Shown: positions 42,166-50,219 of the stretch, piece after piece
Layout of the letters: each line of letters starts with the position of its first letter
How positions within the stretch are numbered: position 1 is the stretch's first letter
Source of the DNA: Alteribacillus sp. YIM 98480
GTDB lineage: Bacteria; Bacillota; Bacilli; Bacillales; Marinococcaceae
NCBI RefSeq assembly: GCF_009765375.1
Contig: NZ_VTOK01000015.1
Coordinates: 1 to 64,000 of the forward strand
DNA length: 64,000 nt
Direction of reading: 5' to 3'
Notes under the pieces: model-generated
What the model saw: the letters and a program-made list of their open reading frames with translations, nothing else
Databases searched by the model: none
What the model was told of the DNA's origin: nothing
Translations under genes and position numbers: made by a program

Positions 42166-42800
42166 TTCAGCGCTCCGTTTGCTTGGTTCAGCGCTTCGGT
42201 TCGGCATTTCAGCGGTTCGCCGATCAGATTCAGCTCTTCTCTCTTTTTGTTCGGCTCTTCTTTCTCTGTTTTCAGCTCTTCTCTCCTTTTGCACCTTCTT
42301 AACTTCCTCTTGCGTTACCCGCTTCCTGGCATTTCGGTGCTTCGCTTGCTTAGTTCAGTGCTTCGTTCCGCCATTTCAGCGGTTCACCGATCAGATTCAG
42401 CTCTTCTCTTTTTTTGTTCGGCTCTTCTTCCTCTGTTTTCAGCTCTTCTCTCCTTTTGCACCTTCTTAACTTCCTCTTGCGTTACCCGTTTCCTGGCATT
42501 TCGGTGCTTCGCCTGCTTGGTTCAGCGCTTCGGTTCGCCATTTCAGCGGTTCGCCGATCAGATTCAGCTCTTCTCTCTTTTTGTTCGGCTCTTCTTTCTC
42601 TGTTTTCAGCTCTTCTCTCCTTTTGCACCTTCTTAACTTCCTCTTGCGTTACCCGCTTTCTGGCATTTCGGCGCTTCGCCTGCTTGGTTCAGCGCTTCGG
42701 TTCGCCATTTCAGCGGTTCGCCGATCAGATTCAGCTCTTCTCTTTTTTTGTTCGGCTCTTCTTCCTCTGTTTTCAGCTCTTCTTCTGTTTTAGCGGTCAA
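42166..42800. repeat. tandem 167-bp repeat with 21-bp internal period (TTCAGC/TTCGGC core)
   Basis: The phrase CGATCAGATTCAGCTCTTCT recurs at 42221, 42388, 42555 and 42722, a 167-base period with about four units. Within a unit TTCAGC or TTCGGC recurs every 21 bases: 42166, 42187, 42208, 42229, 42250 and 42271, then 42333 and 42354. On the minus strand one frame reads as heptapeptides of the type KERRAEx, but stops and shifts interrupt it and no start signal is seen. It lies between two minus-strand genes. Confidence 0.88.
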
Positions 42801-42833
42801 GTGCCTTGTTCGATACTTCAGTACCCTCACTTC

Positions 42834-44909
42834 CTAACCCAGCATCTTCAACGCTTCTTCTGCCCCGGTTACAGGCTGATGACAGGTAAAGTTTTCGCAT
42901 ACATATACCGTTGTTTTGCCTTCTACTTGCCGGTACGCGGCTGCAAACGGTGCAACATCACTAAACCGTTCTGGATTTTCATTTATAAGATAGGTGACTT
43001 CAGGATAAAATTCCTGCTGCAGCTGCTCGGTCACCATCTTTGTTTCTTCGTCATCTGCATTTGTGAGTACGACTACTTCTTTCATGTGGCTATGAAAGAG
43101 CAAATAGCTTTGGAGAAAATACATATGGCCGCTCGGATATTGTTTCAGCTCTTTTGCAAACGCATCGATCGATTGCCGTGATTTCTCTTCATACGTCGTT
43201 TCGCCGGTAAAACGGGCAAGCCGCAGTAGCTGAACAGCAGCCACACTGTTACCGGAAGGCATTGCACCGTCATACGTTTCTTTCGGCCGCACCAGTAATT
43301 CTTCCCCATCTTCTCCGTAAAAGAAAAAGCCGCCATTCTCATGGTCCCAAAACAGCTCTATTAACTGATCACCATAATGCCTTGCTTTTTCCAGATAAGA
43401 AAGATCAAGTGAACTTTCATACAGCTCAATCGCTGCCCACAGCACATTGGCGTAGTCCTCTATAAAACCTTTATGCTTCACTTCGCCATCACGATAGCGA
43501 ACCATCAAACGTCCCTCTACCGTAAGCTCGTTTTCTATAAAAGAGAAAGCTTTTGTTGCTGCTTCTAAATAGCGGGGCTCTTTAAATACACGAGAAGCTT
43601 TGGCAAAAGCAGCAATCATCAATGCGTTCCATGAGGTTAATATTTTATCATCTTTATGCGGATGCACCCGTTTTTCCCGATGTTTAAATAGCTTTCCCCT
43701 GGCTTTTCTCAATTTTTCATTCACATTGTCTGGATTCAGCTTACGGCTTGCGGCAAAAGCTTCCGGTGAGTGACGGATGAGATTAGGAATATTGTTCCCT
43801 TCAAAATTTCCCTCATCGGTAATATCGTAAACGCTGCAAAACAGTTCGCCGTCTTCTTCACCGAGCACTTGTTTTATTTCAGCTGGCGTCCATACATAAA
43901 ATTTGCCTTCTACTCCTTCTGAATCCGCATCTTCTCCAGAGTAGAAGCCGCCTTTTTCATCTTGCATATCACGAAGTATATAAGTGAAAATTTCTTCTGC
44001 TGTTTCACGAAAGCGGTCTTCACCGACCAATTGATAGGCTTCTGTATAAGCAATCGCTAAAAGAGCGTTGTCATAAAGCATTTTTTCAAAATGAGGGACA
44101 AGCCATTTGTCATCTACCGAGTACCTTGAAAAACCAAAGCCAATATGATCATACATTCCGCCCGCTGCCATGCCTTCTAACGTTTTCAGCGCCATCTTCA
44201 AAGCTGTTTCATCCTTAAAACAGCGGTAATAGCGGAAAAGATACATTATTATGTGAGGCGTTGGAAATTTTGGTGCGCCGCCAAACCCGCCATAGTTAAT
44301 ATCAAAATTTTGCCGAAGCTGTTCCAACCCTTTTTTTAGTACATCTTCAGTTACATTGGATTGTCCTTCTGCCGTACGCGGCTGTAAAACGTCGGTCATT
44401 TGATCACTGACTTCCTTCACTTTTTCCGGATCTTCTTGGTATTTATCATACAGCTGGGTTACAACATCGATCATCCCCGGCATCCCGCGCATGCTGTGTT
44501 TTGGAAAATACGTACCGGCATAAAAAGGTTTTTGGTCCGGCGTAATAAACACATTCAACGGCCAGCCGCCATGACCTGTCATAGCTTGGCAGGCCAGCAT
44601 ATAAATCGAATCAATATCAGGCCGTTCTTCCCGGTCCACTTTAATCGCCACAAACCGGTCATTCAACAATTCTGCCACTTCTTCATCTTCAAAACTTTCT
44701 CTTTCCATTACATGACACCAGTGACAAGTCGAATACCCTATACTGACCATAACCGGTTTATTTTCCCGTTTTGCTTTTTCAAACGCCTCCGGGGACCACT
44801 CCAGCCAATTTACTGGGTTTGTCTCATGTTGTTTTAAATAAGGACTTTTTGATTCCACGAGCCAATTGTATTTCGTAGATGGACGCTCTTTCTCTAAGTA
44901 CGCTTTCAT
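42834..44909 (-). CDS. YyaL/DUF255 thioredoxin-domain protein
   Basis: A 691-residue protein of the YyaL/SSP411 (spermatogenesis-associated 20-like) family. The N-terminal thioredoxin-like DUF255 domain contains [38 protein letters not shown] with its CxxC, and [18 protein letters not shown]. This is followed by a long (alpha/alpha)6 glycosidase-like domain ([48 protein letters not shown]). Biochemical role unknown. The ATG at 44909 has AAAGGGGTG upstream. Its 3' end abuts the 167-bp repeat array. Confidence 0.9.
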   Translation of the reverse strand: MKAYLEKERPSTKYNWLVESKSPYLKQHETNPVNWLEWSPEAFEKAKRENKPVMVSIGYSTCHWCHVMERESFEDEEVAELLNDRFVAIKVDREERPDIDSIYMLACQAMTGHGGWPLNVFITPDQKPFYAGTYFPKHSMRGMPGMIDVVTQLYDKYQEDPEKVKEVSDQMTDVLQPRTAEGQSNVTEDVLKKGLEQLRQNFDINYGGFGGAPKFPTPHIIMYLFRYYRCFKDETALKMALKTLEGMAAGGMYDHIGFGFSRYSVDDKWLVPHFEKMLYDNALLAIAYTEAYQLVGEDRFRETAEEIFTYILRDMQDEKGGFYSGEDADSEGVEGKFYVWTPAEIKQVLGEEDGELFCSVYDITDEGNFEGNNIPNLIRHSPEAFAASRKLNPDNVNEKLRKARGKLFKHREKRVHPHKDDKILTSWNALMIAAFAKASRVFKEPRYLEAATKAFSFIENELTVEGRLMVRYRDGEVKHKGFIEDYANVLWAAIELYESSLDLSYLEKARHYGDQLIELFWDHENGGFFFYGEDGEELLVRPKETYDGAMPSGNSVAAVQLLRLARFTGETTYEEKSRQSIDAFAKELKQYPSGHMYFLQSYLLFHSHMKEVVVLTNADDEETKMVTEQLQQEFYPEVTYLINENPERFSDVAPFAAAYRQVEGKTTVYVCENFTCHQPVTGAEEALKMLG

Positions 44910-44942
44910 AGGTACACCCCTTTTGTCGTACTGCAGGTTCAA

Positions 44943-45188
44943 TGTTACTGTTCCCTATTTTCACCCGTGATCACATAAAATTTTGGTTACATCAGTCAGG
45001 CTTGTTTACCAAAGTGTACCATTTATGAAATAGTAATTTAAATGAATGAAAAAGAGCTGTTTCGATATGTATGACGCTGTCGTTTAAAAGTACTAGGTTG
45101 CAATCCGGGCGGGGGTTATCGCCACACTGCTTTTTCATTCAGGGACTAACAATGTTTCAAACAGAAATAAATGATAAAGCCGAAAATC
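44943..45188. other. gene-free interval
   Basis: No frame here has a ribosome site or recognisable product. It contains the leader of the YyaL-type gene. Confidence 0.45.
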
Positions 45189-45241
45189 AAAAAAATCGCC
45201 CCGTTGGTTTTCTGGATAATCACTGCAGGAGGCGATTTTTT
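45189..45241. terminator. hairpin terminator with A/T runs on both sides
   Basis: AAAAAATCGCC pairs with GGCGATTTTTT around a 30-base loop, about 65 bases past the dehydrogenase stop. Confidence 0.6.
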
Positions 45242-45306
45242 GATATAGATCATTTTAATTGGACGAGCTTATGTTATTTTATGCGGCTTAGTTACAGGCA
45301 TAGCTC

Positions 45307-46380
45307 TTACTTCATTGTATTTTCAAGAGCCTGAGCAACTGCTTTACCAACATCTGACGTGGAATGGTTTCCACCCATGTCTGGAGTCAGTGTTTCATTT
45401 TCAACCATGACTTGTTCGATTGCTTGCAGAATACGGTGCCCCCAATCTTCATGGCCAAAGAAATCCATCATCTGGCTCGCTGACCAAATCGCTGCAAGCG
45501 GATTGGAGATTTGTTTGCCGGCAATATCCGGTGCAGAACCATGAATCGGCTCAAACATTGAAGGGTATTCTTTTGAAGGGTTAATATTAGCTCCGGCTGC
45601 CAAACCCAAGCCTCCTGCAAGTCCAGCTCCGAGGTCTGTTATAATGTCGCCGAACAAATTCGACGTGACAACAACTTCAAAACGGCCCGGGTCCTGAACA
45701 AAAAACATACTTGCTGCATCCACTAAATAAGAATACGTTTTCACATCAGGGTATTCTTTTCCTACTTCATCAAACACTTGGTCCCAAAATACCATCGAAT
45801 AATTTAACGCGTTGCCTTTACTGATGCTTGTCAGCGTTCGGCCGGAGCGACGTGCTTCTTCGTATGCATGGCGGATGATTCGCTCTGTCCCTTTTCGTGA
45901 AAAAACACCAGTCTGCAAGACGACTTCTTCTGGCTTATCTTTAAAAAGCCAGTCCCCTGCCCCTGCATATTCCCCTTCACTATTTTCACGGATCACCAGC
46001 ATATCAATGTCTTGTTTTTCTTCCTTTAAAGGAGTCGGTGCACCTTTTAAAAGAGTGATCGGACGTAAATTAACATATTGATCAAAACTCTTTCTTATTT
46101 TCAAAAGAAGTTCCCATAAAGAGATGTGATCCGGCACACCAGGATATCCAACTGCTCCCAAATAGATCGCATCAAATTCTTTCAGCTGTTCGATTCCGTC
46201 GTCGGCCATCATTTTTCCATGTTTTGCATAATACTCGCATCCCCACGGAAAGGAAGTGAACTCAAAATGGATGTTCCCATCCAGCTCCGCTGCTTTGTTT
46301 AAGACGCGGATCCCTTCTTCTACTACTTCCGGTCCAATGCCATCACCAGGGATGACCGCTATTTTGTGTTTATTACTCAT
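45307..46380 (-). CDS. tartrate / D-malate dehydrogenase (decarboxylating)
   Basis: A 357-residue member of the isocitrate/isopropylmalate dehydrogenase family that oxidatively decarboxylates D-malate or tartrate with NAD. N-terminal [17 protein letters not shown] and the [15 protein letters not shown] segment place it in the tartrate dehydrogenase/D-malate dehydrogenase branch, not Leu[28 protein letters not shown] and the metal-binding [15 protein letters not shown] and [13 protein letters not shown] are present. The ATG at 46380 follows AAAGGGG. A single-gene unit. Confidence 0.88.
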   Translation of the reverse strand: MSNKHKIAVIPGDGIGPEVVEEGIRVLNKAAELDGNIHFEFTSFPWGCEYYAKHGKMMADDGIEQLKEFDAIYLGAVGYPGVPDHISLWELLLKIRKSFDQYVNLRPITLLKGAPTPLKEEKQDIDMLVIRENSEGEYAGAGDWLFKDKPEEVVLQTGVFSRKGTERIIRHAYEEARRSGRTLTSISKGNALNYSMVFWDQVFDEVGKEYPDVKTYSYLVDAASMFFVQDPGRFEVVVTSNLFGDIITDLGAGLAGGLGLAAGANINPSKEYPSMFEPIHGSAPDIAGKQISNPLAAIWSASQMMDFFGHEDWGHRILQAIEQVMVENETLTPDMGGNHSTSDVGKAVAQALENTMK

Positions 46381-46547
46381 TATGTAAGCCCCTTTCACTT
46401 GATGCTGCACATTCTATTATACACGAGTTTCTATACATGACAGGGCTTTCTTTTTTGTGAAGGGAACTGGGAAAGGGAATAAAGCCTGCTGTGCCTTTAA
46501 GCGCCCGCCCTGAGCATGTATTCCTGGGTCCGTTCCACTTTCCATCA

Positions 46548-46578
46548 AAAAGGACAACCAAAAATTGGTTATCCTTTT
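46548..46578 (-). terminator. intrinsic terminator of the YdaT-like gene
   Basis: AAAAGGA-AACCAA pairs with TTGGTT-TCCTTTT (one mismatched pair), followed by Ts on the minus strand. Confidence 0.85.
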
Positions 46579-46582
46579 CTGA

Positions 46583-47038
46583 TTAGCTGGAGTACGTATG
46601 CCGTTTTTCTATGGTTCCGTCTTTCTTATAAATGACGGCTTCAGTTCCCTTATTTTCTGCTACTTCTTTTGCACGTTCTATCGCATCGGTTTTTTTATCA
46701 TAGACTTTGTCTGGCTTTTTGGCCCCTTTTGCCTGTACCGCCCAGCCGTCTTCATGAGAAACAACCATTTCTGCTCGATCGAGAAGCTCCGGTCTGTTGT
46801 CATATTTTTTTCCTTCTTCAGAACGTTCGGTGGGATCTTCCTCTTCCATAAATTCATCAATTTCCTCTTTTGAAGCATTATCATGCCATTCTTTAGCCTG
46901 TTCGGTGGCGATCGGGATCGCCCGTCCTTCATCATAGCCTTCATCCACCATGGCATTTGCAATATCAATCGCTTTTTTCCGAACTGCTTTGTCAAGATTT
47001 TTCAGGGAGGACGGATAATCATTCATGGTCCAAGGCAT
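46583..47038 (-). CDS. YdaT-like protein with DUF2188 domain
   Basis: A soluble, charged 151-residue protein. The N-terminal half (MPWTMNDYPSSLKNLDKAVR, IANAMVDEGYDEGRAIPIA) matches a short Bacillus module also found alone; the C-terminal half (VVSHEDGWAVQAKGAKKP, DAIERAKEVAENKGTEAVIYKKDGTI) is DUF2188. B. subtilis YdaT, as I recall, has the same architecture and belongs to general stress genes. The ATG at 47038 has AGGAGG 9 bases upstream. Confidence 0.8.
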   Translation of the reverse strand: MPWTMNDYPSSLKNLDKAVRKKAIDIANAMVDEGYDEGRAIPIATEQAKEWHDNASKEEIDEFMEEEDPTERSEEGKKYDNRPELLDRAEMVVSHEDGWAVQAKGAKKPDKVYDKKTDAIERAKEVAENKGTEAVIYKKDGTIEKRHTYSS

Positions 47039-47167
47039 ACTGTTCTTACCTCCTCGGGCTAGCTGCATTTATATACCTATATTTGATATAACCTGTTTTC
47101 ACATTTATAAAACGTTATCCCTATTTTCTAATATTATCCTCTTCTCATACGAATTTTCAAAAAACTA

Positions 47168-47215
47168 TTGATAAAAACCATTTTCATATATACAATAAAA
47201 ATGAAAACTATTTTC
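47168..47215 (+). promoter_or_regulatory. sigma-A promoter and operator-like repeat of the PTS-nanE operon
   Basis: TTGATA (47168-47173), 17-base spacer, TACAAT (47191-47196). An inverted repeat GAAAA-CTA-TTTTC lies at the expected start of transcription (47202-47214), with a further ATTTTCAT/ATGAAAA inverted pair across the -10 region, so repression by an amino-sugar regulator is plausible. Confidence 0.7.
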
Positions 47216-47231
47216 TCGAGGGGTGAGAGAA

Positions 47232-48776
47232 ATGAAAACAGCTTTCTTTGAAAAAGCACAGCGATTTGGTAAATCATTTATGCTTCCTATAGCCGTACTG
47301 CCAGCAGCCGGCCTTCTTCTTGGTATCGGCGGAGCATTTAGTAACAGCGCTACCATAGAAGCATATCCCTTCCTTGATCAAGATTGGCTCCAAGCGATCT
47401 TTATTACGATGAGTTCTGCTGGAAGTATCGTATTTGCTAACTTGGCTGTCATTTTCGCGGTGGGGGTTGCGATTGGTTTAGCTCGTTCTGATAAAGGAAC
47501 AGCCGGTCTTGCTGCAATGCTTGGTTATCTTGTTATGAACGCCACCATTAATGCTATTTTAAACATTACAGGTAATCTTGCAGAGGAAGAAAAAATGGCT
47601 GAAGTCGGGCAAGGAATGCTTCTTGGTATTCAGTCTCTTGAAACCGGTGTATTTGGTGGAGTGGTTGTTGGACTAATGACGTATTTCCTCCATAACAGAT
47701 TTAACAAAATTGAATTACCACGTTTTCTTGGATTTTTTGGAGGTTCTCGGTTTATTCCAATTGTTACCGCATTCTTTTCGATTTTATTAGGTTTAGCTTT
47801 GTATTACGTTTGGCCTCCTATTCAATCTTTTATCTTCTCATTAGGCGGAATTATTGAAGCAACTGGTTATATTGGAACCTTAGTGTATGGGTTTGTCCTG
47901 CGGCTTTTAGGTCCTTTTGGATTGCACCACATTTTTTATATTCCGTTTTGGACCACGAGTCTTGGGGGCTCGATGGAAATAGCAGGTTCTATCGTAGAAG
48001 GAACGCAGCGAATTTTCTTCGCACAACTTAGTGAAGGAAATGTTGAACAATTCTTTATCGGTACGGCACGTTTTATGTCCGGCCGCCATATTACTATGAT
48101 GTTTGGCTTAATTGGAGCTTGTTTGGCTATGTACCATATGGCAAAGCCTGAAAATAAGAAAAAAGTATTTGGGCTGCTGTTTTCGGCTGCTTTAACTTCC
48201 TTTTTAACAGGAATTACAGAACCTATCGAATTTTCTTTCTTGTTCCTAGCTCCGCTATTGTACGTTATTCATGCTTTTTATGATGGCTTAGCTTTTATGC
48301 TCGCTCATATGTTTGAAATCACGATTGGACAGACCTTTTCAGGAGGATTTATTGACTTTCTGTTATTCGGGGTTCTGCAAGGAAATGACAAAACAAATTG
48401 GATGATGGTTCCTGTCATTGGAATTCCATGGTTTTTCCTTTATTATTTCACCTTCCGATTTGCTATCAGTAAGTTTGATTTAAAGACGCCAGGACGTGAA
48501 GCAGAAGATAGCTCAGATCATACGATGAAAGGAACAGACCGTGCAGAAGCTATCATTGCTGGACTAGGCGGCAAAAATAATGTGAAAGATCTTGATTCCT
48601 GTGCAACAAGATTACGTGTAAGCGTACATTCTGTTGAAAACGTTTCAAAAGACGCACTAAAAAATACGGGAGCTAAAGGTGTCCTTACTAGCGGCAACGG
48701 TGTGCAGGTTATTTATGGACCTGAGGTAACTAGTATTAAAAATGAAGTAGAAGAAATATTAGGAGAGATGAATTAA
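47232..48776 (+). CDS. PTS permease EIICB, glucose/N-acetylglucosamine family
   Basis: Imports and phosphorylates a sugar. The EIIC domain (residues 1-410) begins with KAQRFGKSFMLPIAVLPAAGLLLGIGG and contains FGLHHIFYIPFW and the GITEPIEFSFLFLAP active-site motif. A C-terminal EIIB domain carries the phosphocysteine in DLDSCATRLRV near residue 460. No EIIA domain is present, so it must use an EIIA from elsewhere. Co-transcription with nanE points to N-acetylmannosamine or a related amino sugar. The ATG at 47232 is preferred to the GTG at 47223 because GAGGGGTGA then forms the site. Confidence 0.88.
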   Translation: MKTAFFEKAQRFGKSFMLPIAVLPAAGLLLGIGGAFSNSATIEAYPFLDQDWLQAIFITMSSAGSIVFANLAVIFAVGVAIGLARSDKGTAGLAAMLGYLVMNATINAILNITGNLAEEEKMAEVGQGMLLGIQSLETGVFGGVVVGLMTYFLHNRFNKIELPRFLGFFGGSRFIPIVTAFFSILLGLALYYVWPPIQSFIFSLGGIIEATGYIGTLVYGFVLRLLGPFGLHHIFYIPFWTTSLGGSMEIAGSIVEGTQRIFFAQLSEGNVEQFFIGTARFMSGRHITMMFGLIGACLAMYHMAKPENKKKVFGLLFSAALTSFLTGITEPIEFSFLFLAPLLYVIHAFYDGLAFMLAHMFEITIGQTFSGGFIDFLLFGVLQGNDKTNWMMVPVIGIPWFFLYYFTFRFAISKFDLKTPGREAEDSSDHTMKGTDRAEAIIAGLGGKNNVKDLDSCATRLRVSVHSVENVSKDALKNTGAKGVLTSGNGVQVIYGPEVTSIKNEVEEILGEMN

Positions 48777-49484
48777 ATGACACATCCGGTATTACAGCAA
48801 TGGAAAAACCAACTAATCGTATCATGCCAGGCTCTAGAAGATGAGCCGCTCCACTCCTCTTTCATCATGGGAAGAATGGCTTTGGCAGCAAAAGCTGGAG
48901 GAGCAGCTGGCATCCGTGCAAATTCAGCGTCCGATATTAAAGAAATTAAAAAACAAACAGATTTACCGATTATCGGCATTCGAAAAAAGGTATATCCTGA
49001 TAGCGATGTATTTATCACTCCTACTCTAGAAGAAATAGTTGAAATTGCTGAGTCTGGCGCAGAGATGATTGCAGTAGATACTACAAACAGAAAAAGACCA
49101 AGAGATGAAAAAATAGAAACCCAAATATCATTTGTCCGTGATAAGTTCCCGTCGATTGCTCTAATGGCCGATGTTTCTTCTCTTGAAGAAGCAATCAATG
49201 CAGAAAAATTAGGATTTGATTGTGTCTCCACTACGTTAATAGGTTATACGAAAGAGACAGAAGGACAATCGCTTGCAGACAACGATTTTGAATTATTAAG
49301 AGCTATCTCTGACGTCGTTTCTATTCCAGTGGTAGCAGAAGGGAAAATCTCTACACCTGACTTGGCTGGTGATGCTTTAGAAAACGGAGCACATTGCGTA
49401 GTCGTCGGAAGTGCCATTACACGTCCGCAGCTTATTACAAAAACGTTTTATGACCAAATGGCAAAAACAGAGTCCGGGTCCTAG
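48777..49484 (+). CDS. nanE: N-acetylmannosamine-6-phosphate 2-epimerase
   Basis: Converts ManNAc-6-P to GlcNAc-6-P, linking amino-sugar uptake to the nag pathway. The 235-residue TIM barrel has the family's SCQALEDEPLHSSFIMGRMALAAK start (LIVSCQALxxEPL), then GAAGIRANS, the catalytic lysine in PIIGIRKKVYPDS, then MADVSSLEEAINAEKLGFDCVSTTLIGYT and AEGKISTPD, VVGSAITRP. Its ATG follows the permease stop codon with no gap, and AGGAGAG lies within the end of the permease gene. Confidence 0.92.
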   Translation: MTHPVLQQWKNQLIVSCQALEDEPLHSSFIMGRMALAAKAGGAAGIRANSASDIKEIKKQTDLPIIGIRKKVYPDSDVFITPTLEEIVEIAESGAEMIAVDTTNRKRPRDEKIETQISFVRDKFPSIALMADVSSLEEAINAEKLGFDCVSTTLIGYTKETEGQSLADNDFELLRAISDVVSIPVVAEGKISTPDLAGDALENGAHCVVVGSAITRPQLITKTFYDQMAKTESGS

Positions 49485-49576
49485 GGGAACGGGTTCAGTA
49501 ATGAGAGAAAAACAGAAAAACCAATTAACTCACAAATGAATTGGTGTAATTGTCATCAGTAATATATGGACACGCG

Positions 49577-49627
49577 AAGGGGCTGCCCCATAAGCCGGTG
49601 AAAACCGACTTTTAGGAACAGCCCCTT
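49577..49627. repeat. imperfect 51-bp palindrome; terminator or IS-end-like relic
   Basis: AAGGGGCTG and CAGCCCCTT form a 9-bp outer stem; the centre holds CGGT-GAAA-ACCG, a GNRA-type tetraloop hairpin; flanks CCCATAAG and CTTTTAGG pair partly. It resembles palindromes near Bacillus IS elements and also intrinsic terminators, and could end the PTS-nanE transcript. Confidence 0.6.
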
Positions 49628-49919
49628 CCCCTCTAATACGGCACCCTTTAAAAAGGCCATACCCCCAAACTTTGACATTCGCATCACCAACAACAGTATT
49701 GGGACATGTAAAAACGACCCCAAAAGTACTTAAAACGCAAATATAAGTATCTATGAATTATCCGGTTTTTTCGAGCGGGTGCTAAAAAATCCGCATTGCC
49801 ATTCCTTCTTGAACGTCCGTAAATCACGAATGGAAAACAAGTTCAACAAAAGCCTCTTCTGCTCATGACAATCTCCTGGAAATAAATTGGGTCGAATTTT
49901 TAAGAATGACTCGGGATTT
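49628..49919. other. gene-free, probably decayed DNA
   Basis: No frame has a ribosome site or recognisable product. Together with the adjacent LysR fragment it looks like a degraded gene region. Confidence 0.4.
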
Positions 49920-50069
49920 TCAGCTTTCCGTTCTCTGCTTTTTTACTGTCATATTAGGCAAAACAGCACATCCAAGTCCACTCCTCACCGTCTGTTTGAT
50001 TGCTTCTATACTCCATAACTCCATGGTTTGAAAGTGGTGTATGTCATACTTCGGATGGACGAAAAAATC
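49920..50069 (-). pseudogene. LysR-family regulator relic (effector domain fragment)
   Basis: Minus-strand translation ending at a TGA at 49920 gives a stretch including MELWSIEAIKQTVRSGLGCAVLPNMTV, the highly typical LysR effector-domain segment. Upstream in the same frame FVHPKYDIHHFQT is readable, then a stop. The DNA-binding domain is absent. Confidence 0.7.
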
Positions 50070-50176
50070 TTTTATCTACTTCTAATTACATTTCCTGTTT
50101 TTTGATTAACTCCCTTCTCCTCAATACCTTAATAGATCCCATCAATATCAATTCGAATTCGGCTTTATTAAATGAA

Positions 50177-50214
50177 AAAAGACCCAGTCATACTAGATGC
50201 GACTAAGGTCTTTT
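50177..50214 (-). terminator. hairpin terminator after the PrpR-N regulator
   Basis: AAAAGACC and GGTCTTTT flank a 22-base loop immediately past the stop codon. The stem is short but flanked by As and Ts. Confidence 0.55.
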
Positions 50215-50219
50215 CAGGG

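Noticed and set aside
42058-42294. Minus-strand frame with heptapeptides of the KERRAEx type
   Set aside because: It could be the decayed tail of a repetitive protein but has no start signal, overlaps the dehydrogenase leader and is broken in the next unit.
42154-43181. Long overlapping plus-strand frames with Phe/Ser/Cys-rich repeated peptides
   Set aside because: They arise from the 167-bp tandem repeat, run into the opposite strand of the YyaL-type gene and have no start signals.
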